The position numbers were made by a program, and so were the translations under genes. A stretch of 41,080 nucleotides of DNA from Corallococcus interemptor (lineage in GTDB: Bacteria > Myxococcota > Myxococcia > Myxococcales > Myxococcaceae): contig NZ_RAWM01000077.1 of the NCBI RefSeq assembly GCF_003668875.1, positions 1-41,080 of the forward strand, read 5' to 3'. Positions 1-7,179 of the stretch are shown here, one piece after another; the stretch's first letter is position 1; every line of letters begins with the position of its first letter. Below the pieces are notes generated by a model. The model did not search any database and was not told the DNA's origin. It was given only the letters and a program-made list of their open reading frames with translations.

Positions 1-5
1 TGCAG

Positions 6-34
6 CTTCTATTTCAGTTCGCAGTCAGCGTCAA
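6..34 (-). promoter_or_regulatory. Tandem promoter P1 (leftmost of the ladder)
   Basis: Read on the minus strand, a -35 box TTGACG (34-29) is followed by a 17-nt spacer and a -10 box TAGAAG (11-6). It is the copy nearest the left edge, so it would be the last promoter before the transcribed gene, which lies outside the window. The bases after the -10 start GCTGCA. That differs from the GCCGC seen after the other TAGAAG boxes. Boxes and spacing are visible in the sequence; promoter activity is inferred. Confidence 0.6.
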
Positions 35-117
35 CTTCGCTTTTGCGTCCTGCGGGCTGTCTCGAATCTCGTCGGCGCCGTCCAGTGACTTCCGCCGCTT
101 CGTTTCGAGGGAGGCGG

Positions 118-147
118 CTTCTACTTCAGCGCCGTCTTCCTTGTCAA
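118..147 (-). promoter_or_regulatory. Tandem promoter P2
   Basis: On the minus strand a perfect TTGACA (147-142), an 18-nt spacer and TAGAAG (123-118) are followed by GCCGCCTCCC, a GC-rich discriminator. About 112 bp upstream of P1. The sequence after it (cgAAGCGGCGG) is also found after P3, so the unit that repeats is larger than the promoter boxes. Confidence 0.65.
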
Positions 148-226
148 CCGCTCGCTGTCAGCTTTCCTCACCGCTTTGCGTCCGTCGTGTTGTCTTCCGG
201 ACCGCCGCTTCTTCGGTGGGGCGCGG

Positions 227-256
227 CTTCTATCTCTTCGCCGCGTTCGCTGTCAA
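227..256 (-). promoter_or_regulatory. Tandem promoter P3
   Basis: On the minus strand TTGACA (256-251), an 18-nt spacer and TAGAAG (232-227) are followed by the GC-rich discriminator GCCGCGCCCC. It lies 109 bp upstream of P2. The -10 and discriminator match P4 over TAGAAGCCGCGCCCC, which argues for duplication or for strong constraint on the start region. Confidence 0.68.
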
Positions 257-350
257 CCCGCTCGTTGACTGCCCTATTTCCTTGTCGGTGCTGCTCTCCC
301 TCCGAAGTGCCTTCCGCGCCAGTGCGCGGGCTTCGAAGCGAGGGGCGCGG

Positions 351-378
351 CTTCTACCACCGCCGCATCCTGTGTCAA
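351..378 (-). promoter_or_regulatory. Tandem promoter P4
   Basis: On the minus strand TTGACA (378-373), a 16-nt spacer and TAGAAG (356-351) precede GCCGCGCCCC. About 124 bp upstream of P3. Just before the -35 is TAGGGCAG; the same octamer occurs 11 nt upstream of the P3 -35 box, another sign of a degenerate tandem repeat. Confidence 0.66.
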
Positions 379-470
379 CTGCCCTACTCCTGCTTCCCGA
401 TCCGCTCCGCCTCCCATGAGGCGGCAACCCACTCCAACACCTTCAACGCCCGCTGACCGTCTGCGGCGAA

Positions 471-499
471 CATCTAAGAACCGGATCGGAGAATGTCAA
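471..499 (-). promoter_or_regulatory. Tandem promoter P5
   Basis: On the minus strand TTGACA (499-494), a 17-nt spacer and TAGATG (476-471). It is 120 bp upstream of P4 and keeps the phase of the ladder. The region after the -10 (TTCGCCGCAG) is less like the others. Boxes are seen; function is inferred from spacing and repetition. Confidence 0.58.
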
Positions 500-571
500 C
501 TTCTCGTCACCGCCACCGCATCGCGCTGGTGTCACCGGGGTGACGCCTGCGTGTCGCCGCGAGGTGGGCGG

Positions 572-600
572 CTTATCCATCAAGCGATCCGGCGGCGCAA
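572..600 (-). promoter_or_regulatory. Possible sixth ladder promoter
   Basis: On the minus strand TTGCGC (600-595), a 17-nt spacer and GATAAG (577-572). The -35 is a poor match, but the site lies 101 bp upstream of P5, close to the ladder period. It is also the first such site after the end of gmk. Weak support. Confidence 0.3.
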
Positions 601-644
601 GAAATTTGATGCAGGCCGCCGGCGCGATGCGACGTGGTGAAGGG

Positions 645-664
645 GGAACCCGTAGGGCGGTTCC
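645..664 (-). terminator. Weak hairpin after gmk
   Basis: Inverted repeat GGAACC (645-650) and GGTTCC (659-664) with an 8-nt loop. It lies about 20 nt past the gmk stop and before the promoter ladder. No run of T follows on the minus strand, so it is a poor intrinsic terminator. It could still separate gmk transcription from the ladder. Confidence 0.3.
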
Positions 665-682
665 ACCCATTCCCCGGGGATT

Positions 683-1306
683 TCAGCTCCCGAACCGGAG
701 TTTCGAGAGGTCCACCCTCCCCCGCCGGCACTTCTCCGCGACCACCACCGAGCGCAGCTCCTGGTAGGCGCGCTCGAAGTCGTCGTTCACGATGACGTAG
801 TCGTAGGAGGCGATCCCCCGCTCGATCTCCGAGCGGGCAGCCAGCATCCGGCGGCGGATGGTCTCATCCGAGTCCGTCTGGCGATCCCGCAGCCGCCGCT
901 CCAGCTCATCCATGGAGGGGGGCAGGACGAAGATGAGGACCGCGTCGGGGTGCTTGCGCTTGATGGCCTGCCCACCCTGGACGTCGATGTCGAAGATGGC
1001 GGTTCCACGGCGCGTGCGGGCTTCGTCCACCACGGACTGAGGGCTGCCGTAGAAGTGGCCGTGCACCTCGGCCCACTCCACGAACTCGCCCTTCTCGATC
1101 TTCTCCTGGAAGGTGGCGACTCCCACGAAGTGGTAGTCCACACCCTCCTGCTCCTTCCCGCGGGGGCGCCGGGTGGTGACGCTGGTGGAGAAGATGCCAT
1201 CCGGCATCTCCTTCAGCAGGCGGTGCGCGAGGGTGGTCTTTCCCGCTCCAGACGGAGCGGAGAGGACGAGGAGCAGGCCAGGCTGGAGTCCAGTGGATTC
1301 GTTCAT
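683..1306 (-). CDS. gmk: Guanylate kinase
   Basis: Phosphorylates GMP (and dGMP) to GDP with ATP in the cytoplasm, an essential step in purine nucleotide supply and in recycling nucleotides. The 207-residue protein has the usual family length. The P-loop APSGAGKTT is at residues 17-25. Next comes the GMP-binding part with TRRPRGKEQEGVDYHFV, then the lid region rich in arginine (ERRLRDRQTDSDE). The ATG overlaps the stop of yicC by 4 bp (ATGA), so translation is probably coupled. The yicC-gmk pairing is common in bacteria. In many genomes rpoZ follows gmk, but here the next 680 bp hold promoters instead. Confidence 0.96.
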   Translation of the reverse strand: MNESTGLQPGLLLVLSAPSGAGKTTLAHRLLKEMPDGIFSTSVTTRRPRGKEQEGVDYHFVGVATFQEKIEKGEFVEWAEVHGHFYGSPQSVVDEARTRRGTAIFDIDVQGGQAIKRKHPDAVLIFVLPPSMDELERRLRDRQTDSDETIRRRMLAARSEIERGIASYDYVIVNDDFERAYQELRSVVVAEKCRRGRVDLSKLRFGS

Positions 1307-2181
1307 TCGACGTTCTGCACCTGTTCGCGGATGCGCTCGACCTCGGCCTTCATCGAGACCACGCGCGCGGAGATCTCCGCGTGCTGGCTCTTGGAGCCGG
1401 TCGTGTTCACCTCGCGGTGCATCTCCTGCACGAGGAAATCCATGCGCCGGCCCACCGGCTCGGGGCTCGCCATGAGGAGCCGGAACTGCTCCAGGTGGGT
1501 CGCGAGCCGGGTCACCTCTTCCGCGATGTCCGTGCGCTCGGCGAACAGGGCCACTTCCTGCGCCAGGCGCTGCGGATCCACCGCGACGCCGCGCGCGAGC
1601 TCCGCGACACGGTCGGTGAGCCGCTGCTGGTAGTCACTGACCGCGCGGGGCGCGAGGCGGGCGACCTCCTGGCTCCAGCCTTCGATGAGCTTCATCCGGG
1701 CGTCCAGGTCCGCGTGGATGGATTCGCCCTCGGTGTTCCGCATCGTCTCCAGGGCCGCGAGCGCCTGCTGCAGCGCGGTCTGCGTGGCCTGGGTGGCGGA
1801 CTCCACGTCAACGCCCTTCTCCTCCAGGCGGATGACGCCCGGCTGGTTGGAGACCTGCGACCAGGCGATCTCCGCCGGCTGGCCCAGGGCCTCGGCGACT
1901 TCCTTGAAGGCGCGCGCGTATTCGCGGGCCAGGGCGACATCCACCGTGGGGACGTTGCCGGAGACGGTGGCGGCCTGCCGGCGCACCAGGATCTCCACCG
2001 AGCCTCGCGCGAGGCGGTCCTTCACCTGCTTCACGAGCGCGGGCTCGAGCGCGGACAGCTCGCGCGGCAGCCGGACCTTCACTTCACAGAACTTGTGGTT
2101 GAGCGAGCGTGCTTCGACGGAGACCTCTTCGTCTCCCACTCGGGCGCGGCCCGAACCAAATCCGGTCATGCTCTTGAGCAT
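1303..2181 (-). CDS. yicC: YicC/YloC family endoribonuclease
   Basis: A 292-residue member of the YicC/YloC family, described in other bacteria as an endoribonuclease. It opens with the family signature SMTGFG at residues 4-9, then EARSLNHKFCEVKVRLP. The C-terminal DUF1732 block is complete (MDFLVQEMHREVNTTGSKS, then KAEVERIREQVQNVE). The first ATG gives the usual few residues before SMTGFG. No Shine-Dalgarno sequence precedes it, and a -10-like box ends 8 bp upstream, so the mRNA may be leaderless. It is first in a two-gene operon with gmk and is divergent from the glycosyltransferase gene at 2264. Confidence 0.93.
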   Translation of the reverse strand: MLKSMTGFGSGRARVGDEEVSVEARSLNHKFCEVKVRLPRELSALEPALVKQVKDRLARGSVEILVRRQAATVSGNVPTVDVALAREYARAFKEVAEALGQPAEIAWSQVSNQPGVIRLEEKGVDVESATQATQTALQQALAALETMRNTEGESIHADLDARMKLIEGWSQEVARLAPRAVSDYQQRLTDRVAELARGVAVDPQRLAQEVALFAERTDIAEEVTRLATHLEQFRLLMASPEPVGRRMDFLVQEMHREVNTTGSKSQHAEISARVVSMKAEVERIREQVQNVE

Positions 2182-2189
2182 TGGGGCGG

Positions 2190-2218
2190 GTGCTAGGGGC
2201 TTTCCGTCCCAAGGTCAA
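2190..2218 (-). promoter_or_regulatory. Candidate promoter of yicC-gmk
   Basis: Minus-strand TTGACC (2218-2213), a 17-nt spacer and TAGCAC (2195-2190) sit in the 82-bp divergent gap. A start 6-8 nt beyond the -10 would fall on or next to the yicC ATG (2181-2179), giving a leaderless transcript. The -10 box is a weak match. Confidence 0.38.
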
Positions 2219-2263
2219 GCCAGCGTCTTGTGTCCGTTCCAATTCTGGTAGGGTCCGCCGCCG

Positions 2264-3373
2264 ATGGCGTGGCACAAGTGGCTTGAAACGTGGGCGAAGC
2301 TGGCACTGACGCTCCTGGCTTCCCTCCTGTTCTGGCGCCCCGGACGTCGCCGTTCTCCCGGAGCGCCCCTCCCCCACCCGCGCAGGGTCCTGCTCGTCCG
2401 GCCCGACAACCGCGTGGGCGAGGCCCTTCTCACCACGCCCCTGATGCGGACCCTCAAGGCGCACCTCCATCCGGCTCCGGAGGTGCATGTGCTCGTGCAC
2501 GCCAGGGTGGCTCGCGTCCTCCAGGGACACCCTGACGCGGATGCAATCCTGGCGTTCGACCGGCGCCTGCTCTGGCTGGGACCGCTGGCGCCTGGCATCC
2601 GGGCACTGCGCCGCGCGGGCTACGACACCGTCGTGGATTGCGCCAACTGGAGCGCGCCTTCGGTCACGAGCGCGCTCATCTCGCGAATGGCGGGGCCGAA
2701 GGCCGTCGTCATCGGACCGGGCGTCTGGCCGGTGTCGCTGCTGCAGTCGGTGTCCGTCCCTGCCCGTTCCGATACCCGGCACGAGGCCGTTCAGCGGACG
2801 CACCTGCTCACGCCCCTGACGAAGGGCGCGGTCTCCGAGGGGCTTTCCTTCCGGGAGCCGGTGCTGGGCGATGCGTTCCGTGGCTACCTGGCGATATTCG
2901 CCGGCAAGGGTTCTCGCCGTGCGGTCATCAACCCGGGGGGCCGGCTGGGTGAGCGCCGCATTCCCGCCGAGGCCTTCGCGGCCGCGGCCCGGGAGCTGAT
3001 CTCGCTCGGCTATTCGCCCGTCGTGACCTGGGGACCGGGTGAGGAAGCCCTGGCTCGGAGCGTGCTCGCGGGTGCTCCGGGGGCGGAGCTGGCTCCGGCG
3101 ACGAGCATCGATGAGCTGGGGGCCCTCATGCGGACCGCGGGCCTCACCATCTGCAACAACACCGGGCCCATGCACCTGTCCGTCGCCGTGGGTGCCCCCA
3201 CGCTGGCGTTCTTCCTGCGCATCGACATGGAGCGCTGGGGCCACGCGGTGGCTCCGCACCGGATGGTGGATCTGACGCCCATCGTGGACGGCGCCGCCGG
3301 TGCGGGGTTGGAGCAGCGCGTGGCCGAGGAGGTCCGGTCGTTCGTCTCGGAGCGGACTTCGCTCACGGGGTGA
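2264..3373 (+). CDS. Glycosyltransferase family 9 (LPS heptosyltransferase-like)
   Basis: Probably adds a heptose or similar sugar from an ADP-heptose donor to the LPS inner core at the cytoplasmic face of the inner membrane. The 369-residue protein has a hydrophobic stretch at about 12-24, which may anchor it. The N-terminal GT9 block is RVLLVRPDNRVGEALLTTP (41-59), and the C-terminal GT9 signature is CNNTGPMHLSVAVGAPTLAFF-like near residue 300. Between them is a two-domain GT-B layout. It is a single plus-strand gene facing an operon that makes the ADP-heptose precursor (HldE halves at 3542-5058), which supports the donor assignment. Its last 11 bp overlap the end of the convergent Trm112 gene. 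Which heptosyltransferase (I, II or other) cannot be told. Confidence 0.85.
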   Translation: MAWHKWLETWAKLALTLLASLLFWRPGRRRSPGAPLPHPRRVLLVRPDNRVGEALLTTPLMRTLKAHLHPAPEVHVLVHARVARVLQGHPDADAILAFDRRLLWLGPLAPGIRALRRAGYDTVVDCANWSAPSVTSALISRMAGPKAVVIGPGVWPVSLLQSVSVPARSDTRHEAVQRTHLLTPLTKGAVSEGLSFREPVLGDAFRGYLAIFAGKGSRRAVINPGGRLGERRIPAEAFAAAARELISLGYSPVVTWGPGEEALARSVLAGAPGAELAPATSIDELGALMRTAGLTICNNTGPMHLSVAVGAPTLAFFLRIDMERWGHAVAPHRMVDLTPIVDGAAGAGLEQRVAEEVRSFVSERTSLTG

Positions 3374-3539
3374 GCCTTCGCTCCTCCTCGTGCACCATCC
3401 TCGGGACGCCGTCCTCGACGGGCCAGGCTCGCAGGCACCTGAGGCAGCGGACTTCGGGCGGAGGGCCCTCGTGCTCTTCGAGCGGGCCCTTGCAGTGGGG
3501 ACAGCCGAGGATGGACCGCAGCAGCGGGTCCAGGACCAT
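3363..3539 (-). CDS. Trm112/YcaR-type small zinc-binding protein
   Basis: A 58-residue protein of the Trm112 (UPF0434/YcaR) family. It has two CxxC pairs: CPHC at residues 13-16 and CLRC at 32-35. The usual tail RAWPVEDGVPRMV follows. Family members are zinc-containing partners or small cofactors; in enterobacteria ycaR sits beside lpxK. Here too it closes an operon that contains lpxK. The ATG starts 2 bp after the stop of the HldE nucleotidyltransferase gene. The 3' end overlaps the end of the oppositely oriented heptosyltransferase gene by 11 bp. The family call is firm; the role in LPS synthesis is inference from context. Confidence 0.88.
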   Translation of the reverse strand: MVLDPLLRSILGCPHCKGPLEEHEGPPPEVRCLRCLRAWPVEDGVPRMVHEEERRLTP

Positions 3540-3541
3540 GG

Positions 3542-4030
3542 CTACTTCGCGCCTTCCCGGCCGAGCCTGCGCGCCAGCTCCGTGGTGCTGTGGTCCTTCG
3601 GGTCTCCCGCCACCGCGGTCCTGCCTCCGTAGGCCCGGACCTCGTCGCCTTCCGGAATGGTGTCCGGCGTGTAGTCCGTCCCCTTCACGTGCACGTCGGG
3701 CTTGAGGGCCCGGATGATGCTCCGCACGTTCGGCTCGTCGAAGACGACCACGCGGTCCGTGCAGGCCAGCGCCGCGACGAGTTCCGCTCGCTCCGCTTCC
3801 GGGATGTGCGGACGGCCGGGTCCCTTGTAGGCCCGGGTGGAGGCGTCCGAGTTCACCGCCACCACCAGCACGTCCGCCAGCGCCTTCGCCCCTTCGAGGT
3901 ACCGGACGTGCCCGACGTGCAGCAGGTCGAAGACGCCGTTCGCGAGGGCCACCGTGCGGCCCTGCTCGCGCCAGCGTTCTCGTTCCTCCGCGATGGCGGC
4001 GAGGGGGCGAAGCTTGTCCAGGGTGTTCAT
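3542..4030 (-). CDS. rfaE2: D-glycero-beta-D-manno-heptose 1-phosphate adenylyltransferase (HldE C-terminal type)
   Basis: Transfers AMP from ATP to heptose 1-phosphate, giving ADP-heptose for the LPS inner core. The 162-residue cytidylyltransferase-fold protein has the nucleotide-binding signature NGVFDLLHVGH at 31-41 (HxGH at 38-41). The later motif VKGTDYTPDTIPE is also typical of RfaE domain II. In E. coli this domain is fused to the kinase as HldE; here it is a separate gene. The gene overlaps the kinase gene by 4 bp (ATGA) and is followed 2 bp later by the Trm112 gene. Cytoplasmic. Confidence 0.94.
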   Translation of the reverse strand: MNTLDKLRPLAAIAEERERWREQGRTVALANGVFDLLHVGHVRYLEGAKALADVLVVAVNSDASTRAYKGPGRPHIPEAERAELVAALACTDRVVVFDEPNVRSIIRALKPDVHVKGTDYTPDTIPEGDEVRAYGGRTAVAGDPKDHSTTELARRLGREGAK

Positions 4031-5058
4031 CGGGGGCTCCGCAGTGCTTCGAGGAGTTCTTCGCGTGAGACCGTCGCCGTGCCGGGCTTCTGCACCACCA
4101 GCGAGCCCGCCACGTTCGCGAGCCTCGCGGCGTCACCGAAGGAGGCACCCGCCGCGAGCGACAGCGCGAAGCTCGCGATGACGGTGTCACCGGCTCCGGT
4201 CACGTCCACCGCGGACTTCGCTCCGTGCACCGGGATGAGGTCCACGCCGCCCTTCGCGTCGAAGAGGGCCATGCCGTGCCGGCCTCGCGTCACCAGCAGG
4301 GCCTTGCAGCCCAGCTTGCGGACTGCTTCATGGCCCGCCTCCAGGAGGTCTTCCTTCGTTCGCACCGGACGGCCCGTGAGGGCTTCGAGTTCCGGTTCGT
4401 TGGGCTTGCACACCGTGAGACCGGCGAAGGCGGCCAGCGCATAGCGGCTGTCCACGCAGACCGGGAGCCCGTCCGCGGCGAGCTTTCGCAGCGCGGCCCG
4501 GACTTCGTCGCTCACGACGCCCGCGCCGTAGTCCGAGACGACCACCGCGTCCGCGTCCTTCGCCGCCGCCTCCACCTGCCTGGCGATGGCCTTGCGCATC
4601 CGGGGCGGGAGGGGGCCTCGCTGGCCCCGGTCGACCCGGAGCATCTGCTGCCTTGTGGTGCTGATGCCTCCCGCGAGGATGCGCGTCTTCGTCTCCGTCT
4701 GGATGCTTCGGCTGCTGACCGCGTGCAGCCGGATGTCCGCCGTGTCGAAGAGCTTGCGCAGCTCGGTGCCCATGGAGTCCACGCCCAGGGCGCCCACCGC
4801 CGTCACCTGCCCCGACAGCGCGCGGATGTTGGCCGCCACGTTGGCTCCGCCGCCGAGCTTCACCTCCGACGACTCGTACCGGACGATGAGCACCGGGGCC
4901 TCGCGGCTCACCCGGTCCGTCTGGCCATAGAGGTAGTGGTCGGCGACCAGGTCTCCCACCAGCAACACCCGACGGCGCGCGAAGGCGAGTGGCAGGCGCG
5001 AGGACGATGCTGCCGGACGTGAAGACGGGGCCGCGGGCATGGGCGCGCGTTGTCCCAC
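4027..5058 (-). CDS. rfaE1: D-glycero-beta-D-manno-heptose-7-phosphate kinase (HldE N-terminal type)
   Basis: PfkB-family kinase that phosphorylates heptose 7-phosphate at C1, the step before adenylylation. The start used is GTG, giving 343 residues; GGAG lies 4 nt before it. An in-frame ATG six codons later (5040) is an alternative. The PfkB signature VDVTGAGDT lies near residues 284-292, with D291 as the expected catalytic base. The N-terminal substrate block VLLVGDLVADHYLYGQTDRVSREAPV is RfaE1-like, and KLGGGANVAANI follows. The stop overlaps the start of the adenylyltransferase gene, so the two HldE activities are made side by side. It begins 13 bp after lpxK. Confidence 0.94.
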   Translation of the reverse strand: MGQRAPMPAAPSSRPAASSSRLPLAFARRRVLLVGDLVADHYLYGQTDRVSREAPVLIVRYESSEVKLGGGANVAANIRALSGQVTAVGALGVDSMGTELRKLFDTADIRLHAVSSRSIQTETKTRILAGGISTTRQQMLRVDRGQRGPLPPRMRKAIARQVEAAAKDADAVVVSDYGAGVVSDEVRAALRKLAADGLPVCVDSRYALAAFAGLTVCKPNEPELEALTGRPVRTKEDLLEAGHEAVRKLGCKALLVTRGRHGMALFDAKGGVDLIPVHGAKSAVDVTGAGDTVIASFALSLAAGASFGDAARLANVAGSLVVQKPGTATVSREELLEALRSPR

Positions 5059-5071
5059 AGCGCTCCAGCCC

Positions 5072-6151
5072 TCACAAGTCGCGCGTCTGCCCCTGCAGCC
5101 CCAGCGCCCGCTTCAGATGCGCTTCGCCCTCCAGGACCTCCACTCCCAGGCGTACCACCCAGGCCTCGAAGCCAGCGGGCAGGCGCACCGCGTCCTTCTC
5201 TGTCGTCACCACTCGCGCGCCTCGCTGACGGGCACGGGCTTCGACCTGCCGCAGCTCTTCCGCCGTGAAGCGATGGTGATCCGGGAAGAGGGCCGCGTCC
5301 CGGACCTCCACCCCGAGCGTGGTGAGGGTCTTCAGGAAGCCTCCGGGCCTTGCCAGTCCGGCCAGGGCGAGGACGGGCCTTCCTTCGAGCGCGTTCGTCG
5401 CGTGCTCGGTGCCCGCGGGGGCCCTCCAGCCCGTGGGGCCGTAGCGCGTCCGGACCCTGGGGACGGTCAGGGCTTCGACCCATGGGTTGGGGGCGGCGTC
5501 TCCCGGGGCGGCTCTCAGCCAGAGCAGCGTGGCCCGGCGCAGGGCGGACGGGGGCTCTCGCAGCGGGCCTCTTGGGAGCAGCTGGCCGTTGCCCAGGCCC
5601 ACGGCTTCGTCGACGACGACCAGGTCTTCGTCACGGTGCAGACGGCGGTGCTGGAAGCCGTCGTCCAGCAGGACCGTGTCCAGGCCGAAGTCGTCCCTGG
5701 CCCGGAAGGCCGCCGCCACCCGGTCCGCGCCCACGAAGAGCCGGGCCCCGGGGCACCTGCGTGCGAGCAGCAGCGGTTCGTCCCCCGCCTCCGTCACGTC
5801 GGGCAGTGGCTCCGCTCCCGTGAAGGTGAGCGGCTGCTGGGACTCGCGTCCGTAGCCTCTCGTGAGGATTCCGACCTTGCGCCCTTCGCGGATCAATTGC
5901 TCCGCGAGGTGGAGGACCGCGGGCGTCTTGCCCGTGCCTCCGACGTTGAGGTTGCCGATGGAGATGACTCGCAGTCCTTCGACGTGTTCGGCTCGCTTCA
6001 GTCCCGAGTCGTAGAGGGCGCTTCGGAGGCGGACCGCTCCGCTGTAGGTCCAGGACACCAGCGTCAGCGGCGACAGGAGGGCACGGCGGGTCCAGGGCTC
6101 CGGTGTCGGCGGATAGAAGATCCGCTCCAGCGCCGTGGGTGCTCCGGTCAT
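5072..6151 (-). CDS. lpxK: Tetraacyldisaccharide 4'-kinase
   Basis: Phosphorylates the 4' position of the tetraacyldisaccharide 1-phosphate to make lipid IVA, at the inner face of the inner membrane. The 359-residue protein has the LpxK Walker A, NVGGTGKTP (69-77), preceded by VISIGNLN. Later come LTRGYGRESQ, the DEPLLLARR block and LDDGFQHRRLHRDEDLVVVD, all family hallmarks. The start is the ATG at 6151. It overlaps the stop of the upstream glycosyltransferase gene (ATGA), and reading further upstream would only enter a shadow frame of that gene. It is flanked by other LPS genes in one operon. Confidence 0.95.
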   Translation of the reverse strand: MTGAPTALERIFYPPTPEPWTRRALLSPLTLVSWTYSGAVRLRSALYDSGLKRAEHVEGLRVISIGNLNVGGTGKTPAVLHLAEQLIREGRKVGILTRGYGRESQQPLTFTGAEPLPDVTEAGDEPLLLARRCPGARLFVGADRVAAAFRARDDFGLDTVLLDDGFQHRRLHRDEDLVVVDEAVGLGNGQLLPRGPLREPPSALRRATLLWLRAAPGDAAPNPWVEALTVPRVRTRYGPTGWRAPAGTEHATNALEGRPVLALAGLARPGGFLKTLTTLGVEVRDAALFPDHHRFTAEELRQVEARARQRGARVVTTEKDAVRLPAGFEAWVVRLGVEVLEGEAHLKRALGLQGQTRDL

Positions 6152-7179
6152 CGCCGTGGCTCCGCGGCCTGCGCGTAGAGGGACAGGATGTCCCTGGCGA
6201 TGTGCTCGTTCGTCGGGTGCCGGGTCTTCGCCGTGGATCCGGACCGTGCGGCGGTGATGACGGCTTCCACCGTGGACGCTTCCACGCTTGCGTCCGCCAG
6301 CTCCGGGAGCGCTCCTTCGTTCACCGCGACCACCCGGACTCCACAGGCCCGGGCCTGAGCCGCGGCCCTGGCGCTCCAGTCGTTTCCCAGACCGAGGATC
6401 CAGACCTCGTCCAGGGCCTGCAGCCACTTCGCGAAGTCCGCTCCCTGCTGGTAGCCCGCGAAGGTCACATGCTCCGTGAGGCCTCGCTCCGCCACCTGCG
6501 TCCGCGTCGCTTCGAGCAGGGCTCCGTCGCCTACCAGCACGAGGCGGGCTTCGGGGCGCTGCTGCCGGAACGTGGCGAAGGCTTCGACTCCCAGCGCGTG
6601 ACGACGGCTCTGCTGAAAGGTGGAGATCATCCCCACGAGGTGCGTGTCCTCCAGGCCCAGGGTCTGGCGGAGGGTCTTGCGGTCGCTCGGCGGGGCGAAC
6701 ATCGGATCCACCAGCGCGGGCAGGACCTGGACGGGACGGTGACGGCCTTCGAGCTTTTGTACCAGGTGGCTCGCGGGCACCGTGTAGGCGCTGGCTTCGG
6801 GCAGCGAGGACCTCAGCGAGCGCGGCGCGTGGATGGAGCGGATCCGCACGGCTCCCTTCGGCGTTCCCCAACGGGCCACGAGATGATCATGCGTGAAGTG
6901 GGTGTGGACCACGTCCACCGTCCTGCGGCGGAGGGCTCGCAGGTCGCTCCAGATTTCCCACGGTGGGGACTTCACGGACAACGTCAGGCCTCCTTCATCC
7001 AGGAGGCCCAGTTGCTGGAAGCGGGGGACGGCGGGTTCTTCGGCGGCGATGTCCCGGCGCTTGCGGTCCACCGCCACCGTGACCTCGTGGCCCAGGGCCC
7101 GCTGTGCTTGCGCGAGCAGCGCGACGTTCTCCGCCGGGCCGCTCCAGAAGGGACTCGCGAGCAGGTGCAGGATGCGCAT
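6148..7179 (-). CDS. Glycosyltransferase, GT4-like, with atypical active site
   Basis: A 343-residue GT-B glycosyltransferase of the GT4/GT1 type. The N-terminus MRILHLLASPFWSGPAEN is the usual sugar-acceptor side, with VDVVHTHFTHDH further in. The C-terminal Rossmann half has RLVLVGDGALLEATR and HVTFAGYQQ. The GT4 EX7E position, by my alignment, is occupied by D267 and Q275 (in NDWSARAAAQ) instead of two glutamates. It may therefore be a divergent or less active enzyme, or one with a different donor. The ATG overlaps the stop of the next upstream glycosyltransferase by 1 bp, and its own stop overlaps lpxK. LPS core assembly is inferred from the operon. Confidence 0.82.
   Translation of the reverse strand: MRILHLLASPFWSGPAENVALLAQAQRALGHEVTVAVDRKRRDIAAEEPAVPRFQQLGLLDEGGLTLSVKSPPWEIWSDLRALRRRTVDVVHTHFTHDHLVARWGTPKGAVRIRSIHAPRSLRSSLPEASAYTVPASHLVQKLEGRHRPVQVLPALVDPMFAPPSDRKTLRQTLGLEDTHLVGMISTFQQSRRHALGVEAFATFRQQRPEARLVLVGDGALLEATRTQVAERGLTEHVTFAGYQQGADFAKWLQALDEVWILGLGNDWSARAAAQARACGVRVVAVNEGALPELADASVEASTVEAVITAARSGSTAKTRHPTNEHIARDILSLYAQAAEPRR

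Noticed and set aside
6-380. Repeated blocks that could be read as a CRISPR array
   Set aside because: The repeats are degenerate, about 110 bp apart, and match -35/-10 boxes. There is no constant direct repeat with unique spacers of about 32-36 bp.
43-767. Short open frames on both strands in the left 0.7 kb
   Set aside because: They run through repeated promoter boxes, have no ribosome sites, overlap each other and show no family similarity.
6152-6871. Long upstream extension of the lpxK reading frame (to 599 residues)
   Set aside because: It lies inside the glycosyltransferase gene in another frame and has low-complexity Arg/Pro/Gly content. The ATG at 6151 with its ATGA overlap is the natural start.
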